From CAZLBC01 sp964557575 (GTDB taxonomy: Bacteria; Planctomycetota; Phycisphaerae; SM23-33): 58,186 nucleotides of DNA. The DNA lies in NCBI GenBank assembly GCA_964557575.1, contig CAZLBC010000025.1:1-58186 (forward strand). The letters run 5' to 3'. Below the pieces are notes generated by a model that saw only the letters and a program-made list of their open reading frames with translations, ran no database searches and was not told the DNA's origin. This document shows positions 49,726 through 58,186 of this stretch, piece by piece (the stretch's first letter is position 1; every line of letters begins with the position of its first letter). The position numbers and the translations under genes were made by a program.

Positions 49726-49751
49726 AAAAAAACCGGCGATTATTCGCCCGG
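49726..49751 (-). terminator. Terminator of the GntR-type regulator gene
   Basis: On the minus strand CCGGGCGA-ATAA-TCGCCGG, with one bulged base, followed by seven T. Confidence 0.6.
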
Positions 49752-49765
49752 CCGGGTAACCGGTC

Positions 49766-50839
49766 TCAGGAAACCGCCCCGCAGGATGAGCGGACCACGA
49801 GTTCGGGCTGGTAGACGTACGACGGGTTCTCCACATTTCCCTCGATCATGCCGACCATGGAGCGCCCCACCCGCTCGCCCATGTCCTCCTTGGGGTGCCT
49901 GATCGTCGTCAGCTTCACCTCGGAGGCGACCGCGAGGTGGGAGTCATCGTAGCCGACGATCGATATGTCCCCCGGTATATCGAGCCCCTCGTCGCGGATC
50001 GCGTCCATGGCATGCAGGGCGATCTCGTCGTTGTAGGCCACGATGGCGGTGGGCCGGGGATTTCGCCTGAGCAGGTCGATGGTGAACTGGTAGGGGTAGG
50101 AAACCATCTGCTCGGTGTCGTACGCGCCGACGATTGCCGGGTCGATTGTACAGCCGTATTCATCCAGGGCCCGCTTGTATCCCTCCCGCCGCCTGACTCC
50201 CTGCAGGTCGTCGGACTTGAAGATGCCGGCGATCCGCCGGTGGCCGAGTTGCAGGAGGTACTGGGTTGCCTGGTAGCCGCCCGCCTCGTCGTCTATCACG
50301 ATAGACGGGGAATCGATCTCCGGGTAGGCGGCGTGGACGAACAGTGACGGGACGCCCGTGCTCTTCAATTCGCGGAAAAAATCACGGTTGACTTCGCCGA
50401 GGGCGCTCTTCGTCGGCTCTATGATCAGGCCGGAGAGATCGTGTTTCGCCAGGTTCTCCATGCACCGGGCTTCCTTCTCCCGGTCGTTCCAGGTGTTGGC
50501 GAGTATGATCGTGTACCCGGTGGAACTGAGTATCTTCTCGATTCCCCGGAAAATCGAGGGAAAGATGTACTCGGAGATGTAAGTGGTCAGGACGGCGACG
50601 TTCCGCGTTTCGGCGACATCCCGGTCCCGGCAGAATGTGCCCCGTCCCTGCTGGCGGATGATCCATCCCTCGTGTTCCAGCTCGTTGAAGGCCTTACGCA
50701 CCGTGTGCCGGCTCATCGCGAAGCGGCGGGAGAGTTCCATCTCGGTCGGGAGCTGCTGGCCGGGGAGTATGTTCCCCTCCCTGATAAGCTTCTTGAGGTG
50801 ATCGATCAACCGGTAGTATTTCGGTACTGACTCGTCCAT
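49766..50839 (-). CDS. GntR-type HTH / LacI-type sensor regulator (AraR-like)
   Basis: 357 residues from ATG 50839 (a GTG at 50878 would add 13). N-terminal GntR winged helix: YYRLIDHLKKLIREGNILPG, LPTEMELSRRFAMSRHTVRK, ELEHEGWIIRQQGRGTF. The rest is a periplasmic-binding-protein-like sugar sensor of the LacI/AraR kind (VAVLTTYISEYIFPSIFRG, AIVAYNDEIALHAMDAI, IVGYDDSHLA). Such AraR-type proteins repress sugar-use genes until the sugar binds. Target may be neighbouring glycan genes; no operator could be fixed. Confidence 0.88.
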   Translation of the reverse strand: MDESVPKYYRLIDHLKKLIREGNILPGQQLPTEMELSRRFAMSRHTVRKAFNELEHEGWIIRQQGRGTFCRDRDVAETRNVAVLTTYISEYIFPSIFRGIEKILSSTGYTIILANTWNDREKEARCMENLAKHDLSGLIIEPTKSALGEVNRDFFRELKSTGVPSLFVHAAYPEIDSPSIVIDDEAGGYQATQYLLQLGHRRIAGIFKSDDLQGVRRREGYKRALDEYGCTIDPAIVGAYDTEQMVSYPYQFTIDLLRRNPRPTAIVAYNDEIALHAMDAIRDEGLDIPGDISIVGYDDSHLAVASEVKLTTIRHPKEDMGERVGRSMVGMIEGNVENPSYVYQPELVVRSSCGAVS

Positions 50840-51062
50840 GGCAGGCCCTACAATAGCAGTTTCAAACTCCGGCGTCACCTATAAATTTCGGTCTATTTTT
50901 TCGCGGTGAGAATATCTCTCCGCGGAATGTTTCCCTCCCGGGCAAAACGAGTTGTGTTGGTGAAGTCGTTCTTTTAACATGCGCGCGGGCACCGTGTTGC
51001 CGACGCGGCGCGGACCCGGGGAATCGCCGCCGGCATTGACACGGACAGCGGAGGAAGAGCAC

Positions 51063-51260
51063 GTGGGTTTTCAAACACTGCCGTTTTTAATTATCTTCGT
51101 CAGCTTGAGCGTTGTCATCACCGCCGTGGTAATGATCAGGGGACGGTCTTCCTCTCACAAGGAATTGGTGATCGTGGCCGTGTTGGAATCGCCCCGCCTG
51201 CGCCGACCGGCGGCGTTTTCGCTCAAAAATCGCAAAAAAACACTGACGATGCTGAAATAA
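51063..51260 (+). CDS. Small single-span membrane protein
   Basis: 65 residues from GTG 51063, with a strong GGAGGAAG 7-12 nt upstream. One hydrophobic segment (LPFLIIFVSLSVVITAVVMI) then a basic tail (SLKNRKKTLTMLK). No family recognised. It is supported by the ribosome site and the membrane segment only. Confidence 0.4.
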   Translation: MGFQTLPFLIIFVSLSVVITAVVMIRGRSSSHKELVIVAVLESPRLRRPAAFSLKNRKKTLTMLK

Positions 51261-51308
51261 CCGCGGAAAAAACCGGCAATTTGTTTTCGGTTTTTTACAA
51301 TCCCTGCC

Positions 51309-51689
51309 ACGGCAGGATGACTGCTGGTGTCGCTCCTCGCGTCCGGCGCGGGGAGCGGGGAACGGGACGTCCATGTGGACCTGATTTACGTCTCCTGCGC
51401 GCCCTCCAGATGGGATATTGGCGCGCAATTCTACACGGGGCCGCGTTTCGGCATGCCGCTGCGCAACGTCCGCTGGGTATTCTACCTCCCGGAACGCGGT
51501 GTCGTCGTGGAACTCACCCGGCCGCTCCAGGTCAAGCCGGACAGCGAGATGATGGTCACCTGCCGTGCCGACACGATGCCGGGCGCGTTTCCGGGCATAG
51601 GGATTGTCTGCGCGGCGGGCGTCTTCGTCGCGGCGGCGGGCGGGGAGGCACGGCGCGGCGGGGGCGCAGGCCCGCGAGCCGCGCGGTGA
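51309..51689 (+). pseudogene. Decayed exported protein fragment
   Basis: The frame starting near LLVSLLASGAGSGERDVHVD has no proper start (an in-frame TGA precedes it) and continues as LIYVSCAPSRWDIGAQFYTG, FYLPERGVVVELTRPLQVKP before running into Ala/Gly/Arg-rich low-complexity sequence. The middle looks like real exported protein, the ends do not. No family assigned. Confidence 0.35.
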
Positions 51690-51754
51690 CGAGGACGCGG
51701 AAGAGCATGATGCCGAGAAAAGGTACCTGACCCATCCCTCCTGACCCCTCCCTC

Positions 51755-51916
51755 CAGCAACATTCGCTTGAAGGGCTGGTCGCCATGGGCCGGCTGTACG
51801 CGGTCGGCTTTCCCATCGTTGGCGGGAAGAATGAGAAAAAGGCCGCGTTCTGGCTGCCCCTCGCCGCCGACCGCGGCCACGCAGGGGCCACGACGATTCT
51901 CAAGCAACCGCGATAG
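51755..51916 (+). pseudogene. C-terminal fragment of a Sel1-repeat protein
   Basis: 54 codons to TAG: HSLEGLVAMGRLYAVGFP, KKAAFWLPLAADRGHAGA, ILKQPR. The pattern LxxxGxLYxxG...KAAxWxxxAAxxGHAxA is one Sel1/TPR-like repeat. It begins directly after a copy of the GGTACCTGACCC repeat, which probably marks the breakpoint. Confidence 0.55.
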
Positions 51917-51974
51917 GAACGTCGGCAACGAAGACGCAGACAGGGGCACTTTCATCAGGCTCATTCAACCGTAA

Positions 51975-52024
51975 TATAGAAGGCTGTTGAACACTGCGGC
52001 CGTCGGCGCTAAAGAGACACATCA
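51975..52024. repeat. Half copy of the MITE at 13413
   Basis: CTGTTGAACA, then GCGGCCGTCG and AAAGAGACACATC, matching the left 45 nt of the 13413-13566 element. Confidence 0.55.
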
Positions 52025-52040
52025 CACCTCTCTTCTCCCG

Positions 52041-53378
52041 TCACCCGATCGTGAGATCGAGGTCCCAGGGATCGCGGTACGACTTGGACAGCAGCGTGTC
52101 GGCCTCCGCGTCGCCCGCGAACCGCTCGGTTGCGGGGTTCCACCGGAGCGTGCGGCCGACCTGGATGGCGATATGGCCGAGCTGGCAGGCCGAGCAGGTG
52201 CGGTGGCCGATCTCCGCGTCGGCCATCGTCGGTTCGCCGGTGACGATGCCGTGGATGAAATCGCCCTTGTCGCTCCGCTGGGGGATGCGGACGTCGTCTT
52301 TTTTGAGCTTGGTCCTCAGCAGCGCCGTGTCGCCGGCCTTCATCTGGCCCCGGCACCCGTGCCACGGCGCGTAGATCCAGCCGTCCTCGCCCTCGACGCG
52401 GAGAAAGGCCCCCTTGCCGGTGTGGTAGTCCATCGTCACACCGTTGGCGTAGCGGTACCGGACGCGGAAATTCAACAGCACGTTCCAGAGACCGGTGTCG
52501 GGTTTGGGATACTGTCCGGTTCCCTCGATCTCCACGGGGCCGGTCCGCTCGGTATCGTTGACGAGCTGGGCGATGTCGACCATGTGGCAGCCCCAGTTGG
52601 TGATCATGCCCTCGCAGGTGTCGCGGCACCGCATCCAGCCGGGCCGCTTGTAGGAATGCGGGGGATGGACGCGGTCACGGGTGTACGGTTTTTTCGGCGC
52701 CGGACCCAGCCACATGTCGTAGTCCAGCTCGCCGGGTACCGTCATCGGTTTGGTCTTCCCGCCGGCCTTGTCGCCGGCGGGCACGCCGACCTCGATGTGC
52801 TTGACCTTCCCGATGTAGCCGTTGCGGACCAGTTCCGCGGTTTTGTGCATGTAGGCGTTCGATCGGCACTCGCTGTCGGTCCGGAAGACCACGCCGTGTT
52901 TTTTCACCGCGTCCGCGAGTGCGCGGCCCTCGACGATGGACATGGTCAGCGGTTTCTCGCAACTGACGTGCTTGCCCGTCTTGACCGCGGCCAGGGATAT
53001 CGGTACGTGCCACTGGTCGGGGGTGGAGTTCATGATCGCGTCGATGTCGTCGCGGGCGACGACTTCCCGCCAGTCGACGGCGGCCGCGCAGTCCGTGTTC
53101 TTGCAGTGCTTGTCGACCAGCCCCTTCGCGTTGTCGAGCCGCCAGCGATCCACGTCTGAGACGGCGACGACCCGCGTGTGCTTGTCGTGCAGGAACGGCT
53201 TGAGGTTGGCGTACCGCGCCTGGCGCCCCATGCCCACCATGCCGACGGTGATCGTGTTGCTGGGGGCGGCGGCGCCGAGGACCGAAGCCGGGACGACGGC
53301 AGGGACCGCGGCCGCGGCGGCGGACGCCATGAAATCGCGGCGCGAGAGTGCGTGCGTGTCGAGCGTTGTTGTCTTCAT
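52041..53378 (-). CDS. Tat-exported Gfo/Idh/MocA family oxidoreductase
   Basis: 445 residues. Tat signal SRRDFMASAAAAAVPAVVPA. NAD-binding Rossmann fold: TITVGMVGMGRQARYANLKP, then ALADIDAIMNSTPDQWH-type region (DAIMNSTPDQWH) and the family Lys in HVSCEKPLTMS. The C-terminal GFO/IDH domain includes GVPAGDKAGGKT and MITNWGCHMVDIAQ with the usual Gly-x-H-x-x-D. Exported members of this family are numerous in Planctomycetes and probably act on sugars with a bound cofactor. Substrate unknown; monocistronic. Confidence 0.88.
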   Translation of the reverse strand: MKTTTLDTHALSRRDFMASAAAAAVPAVVPASVLGAAAPSNTITVGMVGMGRQARYANLKPFLHDKHTRVVAVSDVDRWRLDNAKGLVDKHCKNTDCAAAVDWREVVARDDIDAIMNSTPDQWHVPISLAAVKTGKHVSCEKPLTMSIVEGRALADAVKKHGVVFRTDSECRSNAYMHKTAELVRNGYIGKVKHIEVGVPAGDKAGGKTKPMTVPGELDYDMWLGPAPKKPYTRDRVHPPHSYKRPGWMRCRDTCEGMITNWGCHMVDIAQLVNDTERTGPVEIEGTGQYPKPDTGLWNVLLNFRVRYRYANGVTMDYHTGKGAFLRVEGEDGWIYAPWHGCRGQMKAGDTALLRTKLKKDDVRIPQRSDKGDFIHGIVTGEPTMADAEIGHRTCSACQLGHIAIQVGRTLRWNPATERFAGDAEADTLLSKSYRDPWDLDLTIG

Positions 53379-53488
53379 ACTATATGCCCTTTATATAGAT
53401 TGGCGGGTGTGGTTACCATGACGGTATCGTACCGCGGCACCCCCGTCGCGCATACCCCCGTTTGTGCATTTTTATCGTCAAATCGTGT

Positions 53489-54394
53489 CTACGCGAACAG
53501 CGCCTCGATAAACGAGTCGGGGTCAAAAGGCTCGATGTCTTCGCAGGTCTCCCCGATGCCGACGAACTTGACGGGCAGGTCGATCTGGTCGCGGATCGCG
53601 ACCACGATCCCGCCCTTGGCGGTGCCGTCGAGCTTGGCAAGAACAATGCCGGTGACGTCGATGGCCTCCAGGAACTGTTTCGCCTGGCTGATCGCGTTCT
53701 GTCCCGTCGTGGCGTCCAGGGTCAGCAGCGCCTCGTGGGGACCGTCGGGAAAAATTTTCCTGATCACGTCCCGTATCTTCACCAGTTCCCGCATCAGGTT
53801 TTCCTCGGTATGGACGCGCCCGGCGGTATCCACGAGCAGGATGTCCGCGCTGCGGGCGGTCGCCGCCCGGCAGGCATCGAACACCACCGCCCCCGGGTCG
53901 CCCTTGTCGTGGCTGACGATATCGCAGCCGATCCGCTCCGCCCAGATGGAAAGCTGCTGGACGGCCGCGGCGCGAAAGGTATCGCCGGCGGCCATGAGCA
54001 CCTTTTTGCCCTGCTGCTGAAAATACCACGCGAGCTTCGCTATGGACGTGGTCTTGCCGCAGCCGTTTATGCCGGCGACCAGTATGACCGTGGGCCCGCT
54101 TGCGGCGAGGTTGACCCCGCGGTCCGCTTCAGGCCAGTATCCCTTCAGCTCTTTTTTCAGGAACGCGATGACGTCTTCGCCCTTCTCGATCTGCTTTTCA
54201 CGGTACGCACGGTTCAAGTCTTCACAGATTTTTTTCGCCGAGTGAACACCGATATCGGCCTGTATCAGGGTTGCTTCTATCCGGTCCATGAGTTCGGGGG
54301 TCAGGTGGCGGCCGGCCAGCATTGATTTCAGACCGCCGATAAAACGCTGCTTGGTGCGACCGAGTCCCCGCACGAGTTTTTTCAGTAATGCCAT
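53489..54394 (-). CDS. ftsY: Signal recognition particle receptor
   Basis: 301 residues, a short FtsY without the acidic A domain. SRP GTPase NG domain: G1 GINGCGKTTSIAKLA (108-122), AGDTFRAAAVQQL, LVDTAGR, and LAKLDGTAKGG. N-terminal four-helix bundle before it. It receives SRP-ribosome complexes at the membrane. Nine nt after nusB, same operon. Confidence 0.95.
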   Translation of the reverse strand: MALLKKLVRGLGRTKQRFIGGLKSMLAGRHLTPELMDRIEATLIQADIGVHSAKKICEDLNRAYREKQIEKGEDVIAFLKKELKGYWPEADRGVNLAASGPTVILVAGINGCGKTTSIAKLAWYFQQQGKKVLMAAGDTFRAAAVQQLSIWAERIGCDIVSHDKGDPGAVVFDACRAATARSADILLVDTAGRVHTEENLMRELVKIRDVIRKIFPDGPHEALLTLDATTGQNAISQAKQFLEAIDVTGIVLAKLDGTAKGGIVVAIRDQIDLPVKFVGIGETCEDIEPFDPDSFIEALFA

Positions 54395-54403
54395 CGCGTA
54401 ACC

Positions 54404-54883
54404 TTATGTATCGCGGGTTTCGTTGGAATTAATCGCCGGATCCTCCCCGGCGGATTTCGCCTGTTCGCCGGCACCGCTGCCGTCGCCGAGTTCCCTGGCT
54501 ATGGCGTCGAGAATGCCGTTGATAAAACGCGGACTTTCGGCGGACGAGAATTCCTTGGCCAGCTTCAGGGCTTCCGAGATTACTATGCCCAGCGGCGCAT
54601 CTTTCCTGCGCAGTTCAAACGTCGCCAGCCGGAGGATGTTGCGATCGACCAGGGCGAGGCGCTGGAGTTCCCAGCGATGCGCGTTCCGCCGGAGTATCTC
54701 GTCACACGCCGATTTATCGCCCATCGCATCCCTGAGGATATCCAGTGCCGTGGCGACGATGGCGGCCGACTCGCGACTGTCCCTGATGAACTGCTCAACC
54801 AGGTCCCATTGCTTCTCACCCCGCAGGTCGATGCAGCACAGCCCCTGGAGGGCCAGTCGCCGGGATCGGTGTTGATTTTTCAC
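54404..54883 (-). CDS. nusB: Transcription antitermination factor NusB
   Basis: 159 residues. All-helical NusB fold: HRSRRLALQGLCCIDLRGE at the N-terminus, then LALVDRNILRLATFELR, LGIVISEALKLAKEFSSAESPRFINGILD, the conserved C-terminal half. With NusE it supports antitermination on rRNA operons. Lies between ribH and ftsY; ribH-nusB is a common pairing in bacteria. The C-terminal 20 residues are a disordered extension. Confidence 0.94.
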   Translation of the reverse strand: MKNQHRSRRLALQGLCCIDLRGEKQWDLVEQFIRDSRESAAIVATALDILRDAMGDKSACDEILRRNAHRWELQRLALVDRNILRLATFELRRKDAPLGIVISEALKLAKEFSSAESPRFINGILDAIARELGDGSGAGEQAKSAGEDPAINSNETRDT

Positions 54884-54913
54884 GGTGCCGCCTCCACGGC
54901 TTCGGTACGGCGG

Positions 54914-55390
54914 CTATGGGGCGCCGGGCAACGTGGCAAGCAGGTTGGCCATCTCGAGCGCCGAGAGCGCGGCATCGGCGCCCTTGTTGCCGGACTTTGT
55001 CCCCGCCCGGTCGACCGCCTGCTCAACCGAATCGCACGTCAGTATCCCGAAGATACAGGGCACCCCGGTTTCGTGCATGACCTGCGAAACGCCCTTGGCC
55101 ACCTCGCGGCAGACGTATTCGTAATGATCGGTGCCGCCGCGAATCACCGCGCCCAGGCAGATGACCGCCGCGTACTGTCCGCTTGCGGCGGCCCGCCCGG
55201 CGACGAGGGGGATCTCGAAACTGCCCGGCGTCCAGATAATGTCGATGTTCTCTTCCGGCACCTCGTGCCGGTGGAGTACGTCCTGTGCCCCGGACAGGAG
55301 CTTGCCGGTCACGAATTCGTTGAAACGGCCCACGACAATGGCGAAGCGACCGTCTTTCGGGGCGGTCATCTGTCCTTTGTACGTCGTCAT
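54914..55390 (-). CDS. ribH: 6,7-dimethyl-8-ribityllumazine synthase
   Basis: 158 residues. Penultimate step of riboflavin synthesis. Motifs in order: FAIVVGRFNEFVTGKLLSGA, WTPGSFEIPL, AVICLGAVIRGGTDHYEYV with the catalytic His of the GxTxHxxxV region, VPCIFGILT, and RAGTKSGNKGADAA. Forms icosahedral or pentameric shells in other bacteria. First gene of ribH-nusB-ftsY, 30 nt upstream of nusB. Confidence 0.95.
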   Translation of the reverse strand: MTTYKGQMTAPKDGRFAIVVGRFNEFVTGKLLSGAQDVLHRHEVPEENIDIIWTPGSFEIPLVAGRAAASGQYAAVICLGAVIRGGTDHYEYVCREVAKGVSQVMHETGVPCIFGILTCDSVEQAVDRAGTKSGNKGADAALSALEMANLLATLPGAP

Positions 55391-55527
55391 AATATCGGCT
55401 CCGAAAAAGGTGTTGGTTTCTCAGACGGGCACCAGTATACCCCCAATGGGTTGCCGTTGACAAGTGACCCGGGTATTTCGTGCATGATTCCGCGGAAACC
55501 CGGTGCCCGGGTGCCGGATGCGTTTTC

Positions 55528-56478
55528 TTACGTCCCGTCCGTGTCTGTCAGTGCGTCGTTCGTGCGCACGATGTTTTCGAACATCGACTGGACGACGAAT
55601 TCCCGGTCGATGAGCTTGCCGCGCTTGTGGCAGGTCAGCGCCCGGGGGGTAATGGTCTCGATCAGCGAGATCTGCAGCCGGTGGCTCGGCCGGAACCGGT
55701 AACACCCGCCGCATCCCGTTTCCGGCGGGCAGTGAATCTCCCAGACGCAACGGGGCGAGAACTGCTCGTCGGTAAAGTCGGCGCAAACCAGTTCCTTGAG
55801 TTCTTCGAGCGCGTAGGGGGTCGTTTCGTCGTACCGGCCGGCGCGACCGGCGGTCCGGATGTGTATGTACCGGACGATGCGGCGATAGCGTTCGGCAATC
55901 TCCAGGAGTTCCGGGATCACCCCCTCGTTCAGGTCGCGAACGATGATCGCTGAAATGCACAGCCGTCCCGACCAGTGTTTTTCGAGCGTGTCGAGGGCGC
56001 GCATCTTCCATTCCAGGCAGTCGCTGTTGTTGATAGCGCGGTAGACGTCTCTGCGGCTGTGGCCCCCGTCCAGGGAAATCCCCAGGCAGTAGGGAATATC
56101 GAGGTCGGCCAGGGCCTTGACAAAATCGATTTCCGTGTACCGCATACCGTTGGACAGGATGATAATCTGGTGGCCGTGCCGGGCGGCCGCGCGCATGAAT
56201 TCGAAAAGATCCGGGTGCAGTGTCGGTTCGCCTCCCAGGAACTTGAACGTCACCGGTGCGGGCAGCCGGCGGCAGGCTTCCTCGAAGTAGTCGAGTTCCA
56301 TGTCCGGGAACGACCGGACGGGATTGTAGCAGTACCGGCATTCCATGTTACAGCGGTAGGTCAGGTCAGCCGCGAGTGACTCAAACGGGTTTTCCTCGAT
56401 CGGATATTGCAGCTTGCAGGCGACAAACGGCGTCTCGTCCTGCAGGGAATGTTCTGTTTTCGCTTCTTCGTCTGCCAT
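55528..56478 (-). CDS. Radical SAM protein
   Basis: 316 residues. Radical SAM cluster Cys43, Cys47, Cys50 in RCNMECRYCYNP, followed by FKFLGGEPTLHPDLFEF (the GGE motif) and ISLDGG. Eight more cysteines include CVWEIHCPPETGCGGCYRF near residue 250, a possible auxiliary-cluster region though not a standard SPASM. Closest gestalt is MoaA/SkfB/PqqE-like enzymes. It is 11 nt downstream of the PaaK/CapK-like gene, so the pair may make one product. Confidence 0.88.
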   Translation of the reverse strand: MADEEAKTEHSLQDETPFVACKLQYPIEENPFESLAADLTYRCNMECRYCYNPVRSFPDMELDYFEEACRRLPAPVTFKFLGGEPTLHPDLFEFMRAAARHGHQIIILSNGMRYTEIDFVKALADLDIPYCLGISLDGGHSRRDVYRAINNSDCLEWKMRALDTLEKHWSGRLCISAIIVRDLNEGVIPELLEIAERYRRIVRYIHIRTAGRAGRYDETTPYALEELKELVCADFTDEQFSPRCVWEIHCPPETGCGGCYRFRPSHRLQISLIETITPRALTCHKRGKLIDREFVVQSMFENIVRTNDALTDTDGT

Positions 56479-56489
56479 GGTTCGCGTCT

Positions 56490-57920
56490 CTAGCCCCCCT
56501 CATTTATGGTATCCTGTTCTTCTTCGTAATAGAATTCGGAATCGAAGTCGAGCACTTTTCCCCCGGGAGCGGGGGGAATCTGCTCCATCTCGACGATCTT
56601 CAGGGGTACCGGCGGGTTCCCCTCCGCGTTCTTCCAGGCCGCCATGACCTTTTCCCGAAATGCGGGAGGAATGCCGCCACGCATGGTGAGGCGCAACTCG
56701 AAACGGTTGTCCCGGTACTGGTAAATCTGGTATCTGCGCAGTCCCCGCAGCAGTTCCTCCGGCATGTAGTGAACGGCGGCCTCGATCGCGTCGGTGCGTG
56801 TTCTCGATCCCTCGGGCAGACAGGCGTATCGGCGGTACCGTCCCGCGATATCCTGGAACGACGGGAGCGTTCTGCCGCACCGGCAGGGGCCGTCGGCGAC
56901 GACGGCCATGTCGTCGCTGTCGTACCGGAGGATCGGCATGGCCAGGTTGTCGAGCGACGTGGCGAGAAGCCGGCCGGTTTCCCCCGGCCGGCAGGGCCGG
57001 TTCTCTTCGTCCACGATCTCGACGTAACAGTGCTCGTTGTGCACGTGGTAGCGGCCCGCCTCGCAGCGGGTCGCAATGATGCCGATTTCGTTGAGCCCGT
57101 AGCTCTGGTGGAACGGGATGCCGTAGTGCCGCTCGATGCTGCTGCGGAGGGCGTCGTTCGCGCCGGTGCTGATGCCCACGACGGACTGCAGGCTGTCGAC
57201 CGGGCATGCGCAGCCCGCGGCGAGGGCCAGTTCCTCCAGGATGCTGGGATACGACATCAGGTACGCCGGGCGGTGTTCCCGCAGCCATGCCACCTGCCGT
57301 TCCGCGGAATTCGTCGAGTTGAACCCGATTTCGGGGCCCGTTTCGAACAGGGTGCCGACGTATTGCCAGCGCGGGCGCCGGGTGGTGGCGCCGTCGGGAT
57401 TCGGGGAACCGTCTTTCTGCAGTGGTAGTTGTGTCGCCCGGCGGATCTTGGCAATCGTCTGTGCGGGATCGAGGCGGAACCAGCGGGCCTGTCGCTGCCA
57501 GAGGATGGTGAACATCTGGTAACTGCGCGGGGACATCCACACATCGACCGGCCGCCCGGTGGTCCCCGAGGATCGGTGCATGACCAGCCGGCCGTTTTCG
57601 GTGTGCAGTTCCGATACCATGGATACCCCGTGCCGCTGGATATCCTGCTTGCGGAGCACCGGCAGCGCGAGCAGGTTTTCCGGCGTTTTCACCGCATCCG
57701 GTCCGAGCCCCCGGTCGATAAAAAGTTTCCGGTAGTAGGGGACGTTAACGGATGCGTGGCGGGTGATCGCCGCCAGCTTCCTGCACATTTCGGCATGTAA
57801 TTCATCTGCCGGACGAAATTCGTTGACGACCAGACGTTCCGGCCAGGGATGGTTCGATCCGCCTCCGCGCGGTTTCCACCCCCGGAGTTCCTGCCGTTCC
57901 GCCGCTTCACTGGTCGACAC
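56490..57920 (-). CDS. Phenylacetate-CoA ligase / CapK-like adenylate-forming enzyme
   Basis: 476 residues. ANL superfamily: P-loop HRSSGTTGRPVDVW, IKRATQLP-like region, HQSYGLNEIGIIATRCEAG (A5-like YGxxE), then RYDSDDMAVVADGPCRCGRTLPSF, the PaaK-type C-x-C-G motif, and REKVMAAW in the C-terminal lid. PaaK-like proteins near radical SAM genes often activate carboxylates for natural-product or cell-surface synthesis; the substrate here is unknown. Confidence 0.86.
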   Translation of the reverse strand: MSTSEAAERQELRGWKPRGGGSNHPWPERLVVNEFRPADELHAEMCRKLAAITRHASVNVPYYRKLFIDRGLGPDAVKTPENLLALPVLRKQDIQRHGVSMVSELHTENGRLVMHRSSGTTGRPVDVWMSPRSYQMFTILWQRQARWFRLDPAQTIAKIRRATQLPLQKDGSPNPDGATTRRPRWQYVGTLFETGPEIGFNSTNSAERQVAWLREHRPAYLMSYPSILEELALAAGCACPVDSLQSVVGISTGANDALRSSIERHYGIPFHQSYGLNEIGIIATRCEAGRYHVHNEHCYVEIVDEENRPCRPGETGRLLATSLDNLAMPILRYDSDDMAVVADGPCRCGRTLPSFQDIAGRYRRYACLPEGSRTRTDAIEAAVHYMPEELLRGLRRYQIYQYRDNRFELRLTMRGGIPPAFREKVMAAWKNAEGNPPVPLKIVEMEQIPPAPGGKVLDFDSEFYYEEEQDTINEGG

Positions 57921-58100
57921 CGCGCCTGCTCCGTTTTGATGCCCCCCGCACCCGAATAAAATTTAGTATTGATCAGTATAGCCCGATTCTACCCGATTCT
58001 TTGCGTTTGGGGTGATATCCACTGGGAGAAAGGCGTCTTTCGCGGTGTATAACGCCCCGACGGTGGAAGGTGATGGCAATGGGATCAAACGCCTCGCCGT
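57921..58100. other. Intergenic region
   Basis: 180 bases with an AT-rich patch (57955-57980, TTTAGTATTGATCAGTATAGC) likely holding the promoter of the adenylate-forming enzyme on the minus strand. Nothing else seen. Confidence 0.4.
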
Positions 58101-58186
58101 TTAATAGCTGGCGATAATGCTGATGTGTATCTCGTCGTCCTGGTCGCTGAAATCCCATTTTTGCATCGGGAAGCCCCAGTCGAACC
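58101..58186 (-). CDS. C-terminal fragment of a gene entering from the right edge
   Basis: Reading from the edge: FDWGFPMQKWDFSDQDD, EIHISIIASY, TAA at 58101-58103. 28 codons only. The alternating, aromatic end suggests a beta-rich protein but no family can be named. Confidence 0.5.
   Translation of the reverse strand, partial: FDWGFPMQKWDFSDQDDEIHISIIASY

Noticed and set aside
57973..58158. 61-codon minus-strand open frame near the right edge
   Set aside because: Arg/His-rich, no ribosome site, and it overlaps the more plausible gene end that stops at 58101.

Overview
The window is a high-GC (by eye about 65%) bacterial chromosome segment with two 100-N scaffold gaps (6897-6996 and 28542-28641). 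The gene set suggests a PVC-superphylum bacterium, most likely a planctomycete: a Tat-exported sulfatase, a DUF1080-like lipoprotein, two DUF1571-like proteins, a heparinase II/III-like protein, a giant PQQ-type propeller, an alpha-L-fucosidase with a LamG-like domain and a Tat-exported Gfo/Idh/MocA protein. The taxon is an inference.

Layout. 1-6232 (minus) is a tightly overlapping nucleotide operon purF-pyrG-carA-carB; carB runs off the left edge. 6233-7162 is non-coding and rich in a short repeat. 7163-13223 holds a DUF1080-like lipoprotein, a Na/Pi cotransporter, two DUF1571-like paralogues and a dihydroorotate dehydrogenase-like protein. 13413-21254 is an accessory island: a MITE-like element, a nucleotidyltransferase pair, a lipoprotein, a deleted integron integrase, and a cassette-like run (BrnTA, a LexA-like protein, VapBC, an orphan antitoxin, a zincin-like protein, GNAT) ending with two tandem GH10 xylanases. 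21400-26639 (minus) holds mnmG, an NCS2-type permease and an Fe-S pair (Tat ferredoxin plus NapH-like membrane protein).

26780-37187 is the most interesting block. It contains the complete selenocysteine machinery: selC (tRNA-Sec, anticodon UCA), selA, selB and selD, with selD fused to an AhpD/CMD-like thiol domain. Two exported proteins at either end of the block each contain one in-frame UGA. After the UGA both continue with the same motif, Sec-G-G-x(1,2)-C-x-x-S-[RW]-R-V-P, and both carry a hairpin with the same apex (CUCG-YGG-CGRG) at the position expected of a bacterial SECIS. Ordinary gene calling would truncate both. I propose that they represent an undescribed family of exported selenoproteins encoded beside their own decoding machinery. 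Both genes also appear to be leaderless, with TATAAT 8-9 nt upstream of the start codon.

37294-57920 holds carbohydrate-active and housekeeping genes: a heparinase-like protein, a TA-flanked MITE, GH29 fucosidase, katG, a SET-domain protein, a PQQ propeller, a GntR/LacI-type regulator, decayed gene fragments, a Gfo/Idh/MocA protein, ribH-nusB-ftsY, a radical SAM protein and a PaaK/CapK-like adenylate-forming enzyme. A gene fragment enters from the right edge.
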